This document shows, one piece after another, positions 1 to 9,400 of a DNA stretch of 40,524 nt. Origin of the DNA: Reinekea marinisedimentorum (lineage in GTDB: Bacteria > Pseudomonadota > Gammaproteobacteria > Pseudomonadales > Natronospirillaceae); NCBI RefSeq assembly GCF_004341165.1, contig NZ_SLZR01000025.1, forward strand, positions 1-40,524, in the 5' to 3' direction. The stretch's first letter is position 1; each line of letters begins with the position of its first letter. Made by a program: the position numbers and the translations under genes. The notes beneath the pieces are model-generated. The model was not told where the DNA came from and did not search any database. It worked only from the letters and a program-made list of their open reading frames with translations.

Positions 1-1
1 A

Positions 2-70
2 TTTAGAAGTGAGACACGCTACAAAACCGCGATAATGTTCTATCTGGGTGGACTAACTCTGAAACATTAA
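2..70 (+). CDS. 3' end of an unidentified gene entering from the left
   Basis: An open frame runs from the window edge to TAA at 68-70, giving a 22-residue tail ending in GGLTLKH. It stops 27 bases before the next start, on the same strand, so it could be the last part of a gene co-transcribed with the signal-peptidase-like gene. The visible part is too short to assign a family, and an open frame of this length can also occur by chance. Confidence 0.4.
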   Translation, partial: FRSETRYKTAIMFYLGGLTLKH

Positions 71-97
71 CCCACCGTAAAAGGTGAAGACCCTTTT

Positions 98-568
98 ATG
101 GCAGGGGTATGGAATTATCGATTAAGTTTAGGATTCGATTTATTCCAAGTTCAATCTGTTTCCATGCATCCTGCTTTACATGAAGGAGACTTGGTTGTAG
201 TTCGATTAAATAAAGCAAACAGCCATCATTCTTTTAACAAAGGCGACATAATCGTTTTCAACGACCCAAATGTTAAAAAAATGAAGCTAATAAAGCGTAT
301 CGCTTATGTGCCCGGTGAATCAGTGACCTATTCAAAACTGATTACCGTAATGGATGATAAAACACATAGGCCCGTTGCATACCGAGAGCAACAAACCCTA
401 GAACATATAAACGGTTACTTTGTATTAGGCGATAACCCCAAGCACAGTACCGACAGCCGAAACTTTGGCCCAATAGACCCTAGCCAAATAGTCGGCAAAG
501 TTTTTTTTACCATCCCAAAAGAAAACCTGGGCTGGTTGTATTCAATGGCGGCCTGGTTAAAAAATTGA
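98..568 (+). CDS. S26-family signal peptidase-like protein (156 aa)
   Basis: The protein has the three signatures of S26 (LepB/TraF-type) serine peptidases. The catalytic serine box QSVSMHPAL has Ser22, the general-base lysine region is KLIKRIAYVPGE with Lys66, and the C-terminal box is GYFVLGDN followed by STDSRNFGPI. It is much shorter than E. coli LepB (324 aa) and has no clear N-terminal membrane anchor: only about 20 residues precede the catalytic Ser. It resembles compact conjugation/TraF-type or accessory peptidases. The ATG is preceded by AAGGTGAAG at about 8 bases, and an in-frame stop at 68-70 excludes a longer N-terminus. The next gene encodes a broken secreted protein, a possible former substrate (inference). 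The family is secure; the substrate is unknown. Confidence 0.8.
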   Translation: MAGVWNYRLSLGFDLFQVQSVSMHPALHEGDLVVVRLNKANSHHSFNKGDIIVFNDPNVKKMKLIKRIAYVPGESVTYSKLITVMDDKTHRPVAYREQQTLEHINGYFVLGDNPKHSTDSRNFGPIDPSQIVGKVFFTIPKENLGWLYSMAAWLKN

Positions 569-665
569 CCAGGAAAAACTATTGATTCATTAAGAGTAGT
601 AAGAAACTTGCGACCCGGTAGTTTTTTTATAAGGAAACTGCCAAAAAACGAAAAAGGAACACATC

Positions 666-1475
666 GTGATTCGGCCTATAGCATTTATAAGTGCGTTGTT
701 ATTAGCGAGCCCGGTTTTTGCCACTGGCGATATAGACATCCGTGCAGACCAGGTACTTACCGATACAGTACAGGAGGTTAACTTCCGCATAGCGGTTGAA
801 GACTGTACCCAACTGGCAGATATTTCTGTCAGCGGGCTATCGTTGAGTTTGGCCGATGCCATCCGCTCAACCGAAGGCAACAGTTGTGAATTTGCCGTAT
901 TGTTAGACAGCAGCTATGCAAACTCACCTTCGGTCACCGCAACCGACATCAGCGGTGAGCATTATTACCACAGCGAATTCTTTTCGGTTGAATTCACCAA
1001 CCCAACCATCAGCTTTAACGGAGTCTCAGTTACTGGTTCGTCGCAAGACCAGTACCTGCAGTTTTCTGGTACTGCTAATGGTGATGTTGATATTCCCAAG
1101 AATTAACTTTTAAATAGCTTAAGTGCAGACGTATTAGGCCTGCGCGCATCAGCCCTAACCGAAGCGGGCGGCGTAGTCGATATCGCCGCAGAAAAAGCCT
1201 TCGCCAATACCGATGGCTACACAACTGTTTACCCAAGCAAAGAAGACCAAACCGAATTTGTTATTAGTGTGCCAGTAGAAGGTACACTCAGTGCATCTGA
1301 AATTATGTACGACGGCGTTGTACTAATGGATGTAAACGTCGTAGACGCCAGCGGCAACAGCGCTAGCTTTAACCAGTTGGCCTTTACCGGTAGCGATGTA
1401 AATGAAAACGTAAAAGGTATGCGCGTATCTCCGGAAGCGATGGTGCTGGTGATTGTTGAATCTATGATCTGGTGA
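666..1475 (+). pseudogene. Broken secreted-protein gene with an in-frame stop
   Basis: The ATG at 666 begins a clear signal peptide (MIRPIAFISALLLASPVFA) and an acidic, Ser/Thr-rich mature region typical of extracellular beta-sandwich proteins. The frame meets TAA at 1104-1106, yet the same frame continues with similar composition (LLNSLSADVLGLRASAL onward) to 1475. The simplest reading is one secreted protein interrupted by a nonsense codon, with the 3' end lost or altered around 1430-1475. Alternatives are a genuine 146-residue protein followed by a remnant, or a sequencing error. No family was recognised. It is preceded by a GGAAC-type weak ribosome site and lies directly after the S26 peptidase gene. 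Confidence 0.55.
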
Positions 1476-1552
1476 GCACTTAGCAGTAACATCCGAGGTA
1501 GGCTGACTGCGAATCCCTATGGCAGAATAGATCCTCTGCCCGGTGCCCATAG

Positions 1553-2635
1553 GTGCTGAGCAGCCTTATTCACATGGTCAGCTGGAGGCCTACAATTTTG
1601 CCGCTATTGATCACCCGTACCTTAAAAACTGCTGCTATCTGCTTGCTGGCCGCAACACAGGTGCTGGCCAACGATTGGCAGCAGCTGATTCGCAATGCGC
1701 CCTACAGCTATTCGCAGGGCATGACCGGAAATTTTCAAACCCTCCGACGCTGGGTGCTGTTCAATGAGGGCTACTGCGAGCAGCCTGAACGCCATATTCT
1801 GTTTGATCTCAGAGGCCGTTTCCTGGCCTGGATGGATAATGCTCCAGACCCTGAGCAAATGCAGTCTGCGCTCAATAGCGTGCGGGAATCGCTCTATGAG
1901 CAGCAACGGACCGACCGTTGGTTGCCCGGTAGTGAGGGCGTGCCGGGCTATCCGTTTTCTTTTTCGTGTGACCAACCGCATGTAGAAATTGACGCCGCTA
2001 TTGATCGGTTGAATGAAAAATCTGTTTGGGGAACCTGGGATGGTTTAACCGCCGGCAGTCAGGATCAGCCTGTTTCTTTAGTTGAAACCGCAAAGATCGT
2101 GTTCGACCACCGACAGAGCCAACTGGAAAATGCCTTAACCGAGCTCAGTTTTAACTTGTTTCTGGCGCAGATGGTGATTGAAAGTGGCGCAGTAAAGGGG
2201 GCTACCTCGCGCGATAATGCCATTGGTATTCTGCAATTGCGCCAGGAAGCACTCATGGATTGCGCTATTTCTGAAGCATTCTATCGGCACCGCATGGCAC
2301 AGGTCGATTGTGCCTTTCGTTTGTATGTGCTCAACCGGCGCAATCTGGAACCGGTGTTTATGAGTCGCTTCGGGCATCTTGAAGCGCACAAACGCCAGCG
2401 TCTTTTGAACCTGCTACTGGTGCAAACCTACCACAGTGGCATTGGCAATATGCAGCGCCTGTTGGGTGATGGTGAGCAAGGCAATGCGGCCACCTATTTT
2501 GCCGAGCATCACCAGCTTTATTCAGCGGAAGATATTCTCACCGGCATGCTGTTTCACAATATTGGCCGCACGCCCTGGGGCTGGGAATCGCTGTTTTACC
2601 TGATGGATATTCAGCTGGTTGAGCAGCGCATTTAA
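1553..2635 (+). CDS. Periplasmic protein with a lytic-transglycosylase-like (SLT) fold
   Basis: The N-terminus carries a hydrophobic export signal ending AATQVLA before NDWQQ. The C-terminal half has an SLT-like pattern: IESGAVKGATSRDNAIGILQL, with Glu210 at the catalytic position and the usual downstream GIxQL, then a YHSGIGN segment resembling the Y-x-x-G motif of lysozyme-like transglycosylases. The canonical ES-x-F-x-P-x-A-x-S box is not exact, so activity is uncertain. The longest frame starts at GTG 1553; ATG 1574 is an alternative and neither has a strong ribosome site. It could cleave peptidoglycan or be a non-catalytic relative. The nearby pbpC supports an envelope role only weakly. 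Confidence 0.6.
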   Translation: MLSSLIHMVSWRPTILPLLITRTLKTAAICLLAATQVLANDWQQLIRNAPYSYSQGMTGNFQTLRRWVLFNEGYCEQPERHILFDLRGRFLAWMDNAPDPEQMQSALNSVRESLYEQQRTDRWLPGSEGVPGYPFSFSCDQPHVEIDAAIDRLNEKSVWGTWDGLTAGSQDQPVSLVETAKIVFDHRQSQLENALTELSFNLFLAQMVIESGAVKGATSRDNAIGILQLRQEALMDCAISEAFYRHRMAQVDCAFRLYVLNRRNLEPVFMSRFGHLEAHKRQRLLNLLLVQTYHSGIGNMQRLLGDGEQGNAATYFAEHHQLYSAEDILTGMLFHNIGRTPWGWESLFYLMDIQLVEQRI

Positions 2636-2766
2636 CGCGCCCGCTAAGTGCAGGGTAAGACCATCCCTTCAGTTTTATGCAAAACGAGATACGTTGGGTA
2701 AGTTTTTGCTTCAGTCAAAGCTACACTGAATATCAAGTTATATATGCACCTGAAAGAGGCCGCCAA

Positions 2767-4029
2767 ATGCCCGCGGTTCAATTGAGAGGTCTCAATGCAT
2801 CAGGGTTACTTATGAACAACAACCCCAATTCAGCAAAGCGATCAATCGTCTCGCTGTACGTTGCAAATTCGCTGTCGTTAATTGGCAATGTGTTGTCAGA
2901 ATTGGCGGTGCCCTGGTTTGTTTATGAATTGACCGGCAGCGCAACGGCGACCGCCGGGGTGATGATTGCAGGCCAATTGCCAAACATTCTGGTTGGCCTG
3001 TTCAGCGGCCAGTTTATTGACCGGTTCAGCGCTAAGGCGGTTAGCTTGTTTACCGATGCGGTAAATTTTATGGCCATTGCGCTGATCCCGTTGCTGTTTC
3101 ATTTGAATGCCCTGGATATGCTTTGGCTGGGCATGCTGGTGTTTTTTAGCAAGGTATTTGATACCCCGGGGCACACGGCCAGACACGTCATGCTGGCAGA
3201 GCTGATTGAAAAACATCAACTGCCGCGCGACAGGGTGAATGGCCTTTATTCGTTGCTCGATACCATTGCCGATTTGATAGGGCCGATCATCGCCGGCCTG
3301 CTGTTAACCCTGATTGGGGCTGTTTACCTGATGGTGATTGATGCCATAACCTTCGGTTTGTCCTTTTTGATCATTGCATTGGGTTTCGGTCTCAAAAAAC
3401 ACAGCCATCATGAGCGCCGGCCTGTCTCGGTCTGGGTGGCCTGGCGTTGGTTGTTTCGAACCCCCATTGTTAGAAAGCTGGCCATTTACGATGCCGTACT
3501 CAACACAGTTGCCACGGCGCTGCTGGCCGTTGCCTTGCCGGTGCTGGCGAAAAATTTCTCGGGCAACGGTACCCTCTATGGGCTGTGGATGTCTGGCTTT
3601 GCATGCGGCACAACACTCACCGCAGCACTCTATTCCTGGCTCGGCCATCGCCTAAACCCTATAACCCTGCTGAAAATAACGCCGATTGGGCAGGTAATCG
3701 GTTTGTTGATCATCGTTACCGTGCTGGTGATGGGATGGCCATTGATTCTGGTCGCCGGCGGCCTTTTTCTGTTCGGTGCGAATTTGGGTGTTGGCAGTAT
3801 GATGGATGCGAAATTGCTGCAGACTTATGTACCTGAAAATATGCGGGGCAGTATTTTTGCCGCCTTTTCATCAACCCGCTTTGTGGGCGTGCCGTTTGGA
3901 TTGTTTATTGCGGGTTGGTTGTTAGATTCAATGGCGGTGAACACTTTGTTCGGGTTCTTTATGGTTTTGTGTTTCTTCGCCAGTGTTTTGTGGTGGGGTA
4001 GAGAGCCACTCAATAACCCATCAGCCTAA
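2767..4029 (+). CDS. Major facilitator superfamily transporter, EntS/MFS_3-like
   Basis: About 420 residues with some 12 hydrophobic segments. The first pair holds an MFS-type loop after helix 2 (GLFSGQFIDRFSAKAV, a variant of GxLaDrxGrk), and a long central loop around KKHSHHERRPVSVW separates two six-helix halves. This matches MFS exporters of the EntS/macrolide-efflux type that act by proton antiport in the inner membrane. The start was set at ATG 2767 because GAAAGAGG lies about 7 bases upstream; the frame extends back to 2677 but those residues are not membrane-like. A third option is ATG 2812. The gene is convergent with pbpC, 24 bases apart. The substrate cannot be inferred; there is no local siderophore synthesis to make it EntS itself. 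Confidence 0.8.
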   Translation: MPAVQLRGLNASGLLMNNNPNSAKRSIVSLYVANSLSLIGNVLSELAVPWFVYELTGSATATAGVMIAGQLPNILVGLFSGQFIDRFSAKAVSLFTDAVNFMAIALIPLLFHLNALDMLWLGMLVFFSKVFDTPGHTARHVMLAELIEKHQLPRDRVNGLYSLLDTIADLIGPIIAGLLLTLIGAVYLMVIDAITFGLSFLIIALGFGLKKHSHHERRPVSVWVAWRWLFRTPIVRKLAIYDAVLNTVATALLAVALPVLAKNFSGNGTLYGLWMSGFACGTTLTAALYSWLGHRLNPITLLKITPIGQVIGLLIIVTVLVMGWPLILVAGGLFLFGANLGVGSMMDAKLLQTYVPENMRGSIFAAFSSTRFVGVPFGLFIAGWLLDSMAVNTLFGFFMVLCFFASVLWWGREPLNNPSA

Positions 4030-4053
4030 CCGCTCGAAAATGTTTTTTTAGAG

Positions 4054-6435
4054 CTACTGGCCAAGTACGAGGAAACTTCGACTCACGCTATTGCCTGTTT
4101 CATCGACCAGCGTAACGGTATGCCACCCCGGTGATATCGTTACACCCACCTGATGAAAACCACGCGTTTGCTTTAAGTAGTGATTATCCAGGTGCCAGTA
4201 CATAATCGCGTTGTCATTACGATGGACAGCATCAAAAACGATCGCGCTTTGGTTGCCATCTAAATCGGTTGGAATATAAATTTCTGCATTCGCTTCCGGA
4301 TAAATAAGCCCGATAGGGTTGTCATCACTGGTGCTGTTATTAACGCAGTCTGAACGGTAGGGGGGCAATGGCCGATAATCATCGTGAGACTGTTGGTAAA
4401 AGTGTTCCAACGCCGGGGGTAAAACAAACCAGTTTTGACTGCGCATATTGCTGACACGTTCGCACTGATTGTGTACCCGTACCCGCTTGGTGGCATCCAG
4501 ATGAATGGTTTTATGAAAGGGTGTGGCTTTTTCAAAATAGCTGTCACTCGGTGCATTGACTGGCTGGCTAGCGCATTTACCGTTGGCTAAATAGCCATCT
4601 TTTTCGCAAATAATAACGGTTTTAAGGAATCGCGACGGTGCGCTAAGCCAGGGGTGATTTCCCAGTCTGTTGAAGGCATCGAACATGATTGGGGCCGCGG
4701 CCTGCAGCCCGGTTAATTGAGCATTGCCCTGGCCGGTTGCATTGCCAGCCCACACCGCGACAGTGTACTGACCATTATTGCCAATGGCCCAGGCGTCCCG
4801 CAGCCCATAACTGGTACCGGTTTTCCAGCTGATATTCTGGCTGGAACTGAACTGTCGCCAGTGATGATCAAGCCCCGGTCGTTTTACATCCAGCAGGGCG
4901 TTCAGCGTCAGCCAGGCAGCCCCCGGCCCAAAGGGCATGGTTTTCTGGCTGGCGAGAGGCTCTGCGCTGGCGTCCGTTGTGCCGGTGGGTTTCATAATTT
5001 GTATCGGCTCAACGTAAGGTCGCAGGGTATTGGCCTGGCTTGCCTTGGCCAGGTTGGCGTACATCTGGCTGATGTCCCAGAGCGTGCCCTCTGCACCGCC
5101 CAGAATAAGCGGTAGCCCATAGTCTTTTGGCGCACGAAACAGAGTGGTCATGCCCATGGTTTTCAAATCGTCGTAAAAGGTCTCAGTGCCGTATTCCAGC
5201 AACATGCGTACGGCCGGGATATTCAGCGATTGAGTGAGTGCTTCGTTGGCCGGAACAATACCCCGGTAAAGCCGATCGTAATTTTCTGGCCGGTAGCCCT
5301 TAAAAACCGACGGGCGATCTTCGACTAGCGTTGACGGTAGAATTTGTCCGCTTTGCAGCATACCTGCATATAAAAACGGTTTAAGAATACTGCCCGTACT
5401 GCGTTTCGCCTGTACCAGGTCTAATGCGTAACCCTGGTCACCGGTGCTTTGCCAGCGGCTGTTGCCGATGTAGGCGACAACTTCCATGGTGTCGCGATCT
5501 ATCGCGATTAGGGCGGCATTGTGAATGCCTTTCCTCAGCAACAGTTCGCTTTGGTAGTCCATCACTTCTGTTAATGATGCCTGAATCTCCGCATCCAGAG
5601 TGGTTTCAATGCGGTGCCCTGTATTGGATTGTGCTAAGCGGTCAAACAGGTGCGGTGCTAATCTTGGCAGCGGCTGAGGTTCCGCAGGAAGCGGCTCCAG
5701 CAGAGCCAGTTCATATTCAATCTGATCGAATCTGCTCTGTGCGTATAAATCTGCCAACAGTTCATCGCGCTTTTGTTTTAAGCGTTCGCGGTTGCGGCTC
5801 AGGTGAATCAGGCTGGGTTGGTTTGGCAGTACCGCCAGCGTGGCCGTTTCTGCCCAGCTGAGGTTAGCCGCCGGGCGGCCAAAATACCGCCAGGCCGCGG
5901 CTTCAATCCCTACCACATTACCGCCGAAGGGCGCATGGTTGGCATACAGCGTCAAAATTTCTTCTTTGCTGTAGCTGGCCTCTAAGCGCACAGCCAGCAG
6001 GGCTTCTTTAGCCTTATTCCAGTAGGTTCGCGATGGGTTGTTTTTTGAAAGCCGAATAACCTGCATGGTCAGCGTGCTGGCACCACTGACCACACGTTTA
6101 TTGGCAAGGTTTGAATAGATTGCGCGCAGCACCGCGATAGGGTCAACGCCAACGTGCCGATAAAAGCGCCGGTCTTCATAGGTGGTAATGGCGATTTTAA
6201 AACGTTCAGGCACCGCGTTGCCCTCAGGGAAACGCCATTGTTCATCGGCAGAAATTTTTGCACCCAGCAGGTGATTGTTTTTATCCAGCAGAATGGTGGA
6301 GTAGGGTGTGTTAAATAAAGGCTCTGGCAATGAAAACCAGAACCCTAAAAGGCACAAAACAACGATTGGAATGAACCAGAAGCGCCGTTGTGAAAACCGG
6401 CGCATCCGTGCATTGATGTATGGCAACAACCTCAT
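4054..6435 (-). CDS. pbpC: Penicillin-binding protein 1C (bifunctional peptidoglycan synthase)
   Basis: A 793-residue class A PBP, close to E. coli PBP1C in length. An N-terminal cytoplasmic tail and one membrane helix (about residues 18-36) lead into a GT51 glycosyltransferase with YEDRRFYRH (catalytic Glu87) and GASTLTMQVIRL. The transpeptidase domain has SILK (Ser349/Lys352), SLN in TQSLNIPAV, and KTGT (Lys538). The C-terminus matches the BiPBP_C domain characteristic of PBP1C. All catalytic residues are present, so both activities are plausible. The start lies 3 bases after the stop of the upstream macroglobulin gene, giving the conserved yfhM-pbpC operon. Family knowledge links PBP1C with the macroglobulin as a repair and protease-trap pair. 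Confidence 0.95.
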   Translation of the reverse strand: MRLLPYINARMRRFSQRRFWFIPIVVLCLLGFWFSLPEPLFNTPYSTILLDKNNHLLGAKISADEQWRFPEGNAVPERFKIAITTYEDRRFYRHVGVDPIAVLRAIYSNLANKRVVSGASTLTMQVIRLSKNNPSRTYWNKAKEALLAVRLEASYSKEEILTLYANHAPFGGNVVGIEAAAWRYFGRPAANLSWAETATLAVLPNQPSLIHLSRNRERLKQKRDELLADLYAQSRFDQIEYELALLEPLPAEPQPLPRLAPHLFDRLAQSNTGHRIETTLDAEIQASLTEVMDYQSELLLRKGIHNAALIAIDRDTMEVVAYIGNSRWQSTGDQGYALDLVQAKRSTGSILKPFLYAGMLQSGQILPSTLVEDRPSVFKGYRPENYDRLYRGIVPANEALTQSLNIPAVRMLLEYGTETFYDDLKTMGMTTLFRAPKDYGLPLILGGAEGTLWDISQMYANLAKASQANTLRPYVEPIQIMKPTGTTDASAEPLASQKTMPFGPGAAWLTLNALLDVKRPGLDHHWRQFSSSQNISWKTGTSYGLRDAWAIGNNGQYTVAVWAGNATGQGNAQLTGLQAAAPIMFDAFNRLGNHPWLSAPSRFLKTVIICEKDGYLANGKCASQPVNAPSDSYFEKATPFHKTIHLDATKRVRVHNQCERVSNMRSQNWFVLPPALEHFYQQSHDDYRPLPPYRSDCVNNSTSDDNPIGLIYPEANAEIYIPTDLDGNQSAIVFDAVHRNDNAIMYWHLDNHYLKQTRGFHQVGVTISPGWHTVTLVDETGNSVSRSFLVLGQ

Positions 6436-6438
6436 GTA

Positions 6439-9400
6439 TTAACGAATAACCTCGACCCACTGGCCAACAGTGGATGCCTGATAGGTATTATCGTACATGG
6501 CTTCTACATGAACGCCCGGCAGGTAGAAAATACCGGCGTAGGTGCTATGCAGGGCGACGTTAAAGCTGCGTTGTTCGCCGGCCTTTAAGCTAAAGTAGGT
6601 ATGAACCCGATCATCCCGAATATCCTGATAATCGAATGCATCATCGCTTAGTTCGCCTTCAAAACGCTTGTTTTCGATCTCCCAGCCGGATGGGAACGCC
6701 TTGGTCAGCGCTAAGTTATCGACATCACGATCGGTGTCATTACTGACGGTCACGATGAGTCGAATATCATTCCCTTGCGTTAATGATTGCACGCTTTCTA
6801 GCGGGTTCCCATCGCTGTCGAGCCATTCAAGGTTGAGTGAAAGCTTATTCGCAACGGCCACTTCATCGCCCGCCTCAGGCAGGCCCTCTATCAGGACAGA
6901 TGCGTAAAGCGGGCGCTTCATGTTATTGGATATTTCAACCTGAGCCGGCTCATCCTGCACTGCATTTAAATCTGTCGTGTTAACCGGTTTCTCGGATTTA
7001 ACATCAAACGGTTTCGCAGTATTAATGCGCACCCTGGCATCAACACCCACACCGCCGCCTTCCAGGTACTCACTAAAGGCAAGCAGGGTGTAGGCGATGG
7101 TTTGCGTGCTGTACCATTGGTTGCTGGCCATGGCTTCGCCTAGCTGTGTTGCAAGCTGTTCGGCTTCCTGGTCTTTACCACGCACAACCGCGCTGCGTAA
7201 TGCAATGGCCTGATTACGCACAGATGAACCGTAAGTGCTGTTGTCGGATGCCTCGGTAAAGTCGCTGGGTAAATGGGTGTTGAGCGATGCCGCAGCATTG
7301 GCCAGACCATAGCGATGGTAGCCTTCCGCCAATATTAACGCCGCCGTTTTACTCAGACCCGGAACCACACGCAGCCGGTTCATTGCGGCAAGGTCTGGCT
7401 CGTTGGCAAGCACCAGCGTATACAGGCGGTAAGCCTGGCTGGTCATTGAGCGCTCCTGGTTTGATGCCGTCCAGTTATTCGCCTGTTCTGCCTGATAGTC
7501 GAGCCAGTTGCTGAAAAGCTCGTTGGGTACCGAATAACCAGCGTCAATCGCTTCAATCATAAAGTGACCGGCATAATTGGTGCCCCATTCGTTAGCTTCG
7601 CCCTGGCCTGGCCAATAGGCAAAGCCGCCATTGCTGGTCTGGAAGGAGGTTAGCCGAACCAGCGCTTTTCGAATGTTGTCTTCGGTTTGTGCAATCTCTT
7701 CTTCTGTCAGGTTTGTTAAGCCGTTCAAATAGAGCTGCGGGAAGGCGGCAGACGTTGTTTGTTCAATACAACCGTGGGGGTAGCGAATCAAATAGTTCAA
7801 GCGGCTGTCCAGGTTAAACGGCAGAGCCCCTGAAAGCATCAGTGAGGTATGGTTCGTGCCGGCCAGACCGTGGGGTTCGGCGCTGAAGCTCCACTGCTCA
7901 CCGCCCTCGATTTTTTGGTTGATCACCTGAGTTGTGGTTGACGTGGCCGCAACGATCGGTAAATCGACCGTGGCAACGGCCTGGTTGTCACCTGCTTCAG
8001 CAGTGACTTTGATTTTTGCCCAGCCGACAGAGTTGCCAACGTTTAGGTTGAATAAGGCTATTTGCTCATTGGATTCATCAAAATGAATCTGCATAGTCGG
8101 TTCACCGGCAACCGTTGCATCGCCTTCCAGTACTTCAATGGTCATGTTGGCGGTATCGAAAGACGGGTCATTTCGGAAGATCAGTGTCGGTACGGCGATT
8201 TGCTCGCCAGGGCTGACCGCACGGGGTATTGAAGGCAAAATGTTGAGTGCCTCCCGCACGTAAACCTGCTCACTGGCCGATCCATAGGCCCGGTCTTGAC
8301 TGGCAACGACCATCACCCGAACCTGCCCCAAATACTCGGGCATATCAAAGCTGTGCGTCTGGCTTTCGTTTGCGGCCAGCGTAAACGGCCCTAAAACACG
8401 AACCACCGGCGGGAAACGTTTCTTGCGGGTTTCGGCTTCGGAATCCTCTTCAGAGTCGCCACCGCCCAGTGCCAGCAGGCGCTCTAATTCTCCGCCGTAA
8501 GCACCGACCACGTCGTCAAACATATCCCAGCTGGTAACGCCGAGCGCTTCTTTCTTGTAAAAGTCGCTGTGCAGATCTGGTGTGCGGTAACGGGTTAACC
8601 CGAGCAGACCTTCATCGACGACCATAAGCGTATAGGCCATGGGTTTACCGTCCTGTTCTGCAACGGTGATCTCCGCCTGCTTATTCGAGCCCCAAACTTC
8701 TGGCACCACTAAGGTGGGGGTTAGCCGGGTCTCTGGGTTTTCAACCAGCAACGGCACAATGCCATACATGCGAATAGGGCGATCGTTGGTTTTACCGCTG
8801 TGGGGTTGAATGAGGGTGACATTGACATAAACATTCGGTGCCATCTCTTCGGTAATCGCAATATCGAGAGTGGTGTTGTCTTCAGTAAGTTCATGCCAGT
8901 ACTGGTCAACAATACCGCTGCCATTTTCAATGGAGACAAGCGCTCGGCCCTGTTGTGCCGCAGGCACCGTTACCTGCGCGGTATCGCCCACGCTGTAATT
9001 GGTTTTATCGGTTGTTAAGGTCAGAGCAGAAGCACCCACACCTTTCGATTCCTGAGCGCGGCCAGCCCAGCCGGGCCAGTCGATGTAGACAACTTTTGAG
9101 GTGCAGTGACCGCCTTCTAAGTCGCAGGCACGAACCAGAAAACGCCCCCAGGTTGGGTAGCTGACATTAAAGCTCCACGAACCAAGGCCCTGTTTATTGG
9201 TTTTAACAACCCCGTGAGCCATGCCTTGCTTGTAATCGCGCGAGTTGTACTGGCCGAGATCGTCGGTGCCTTTTTCCCACCACCAGCGCCAGCTGATTTT
9301 ATGCAGGCTAACCGCAACCTCCTCTAAGGCGACGGGTTGCCCCTCGGCATCTAAAGAGACGATATCAACGGTATGGTCAACATCTGTAAGCAACATACCG

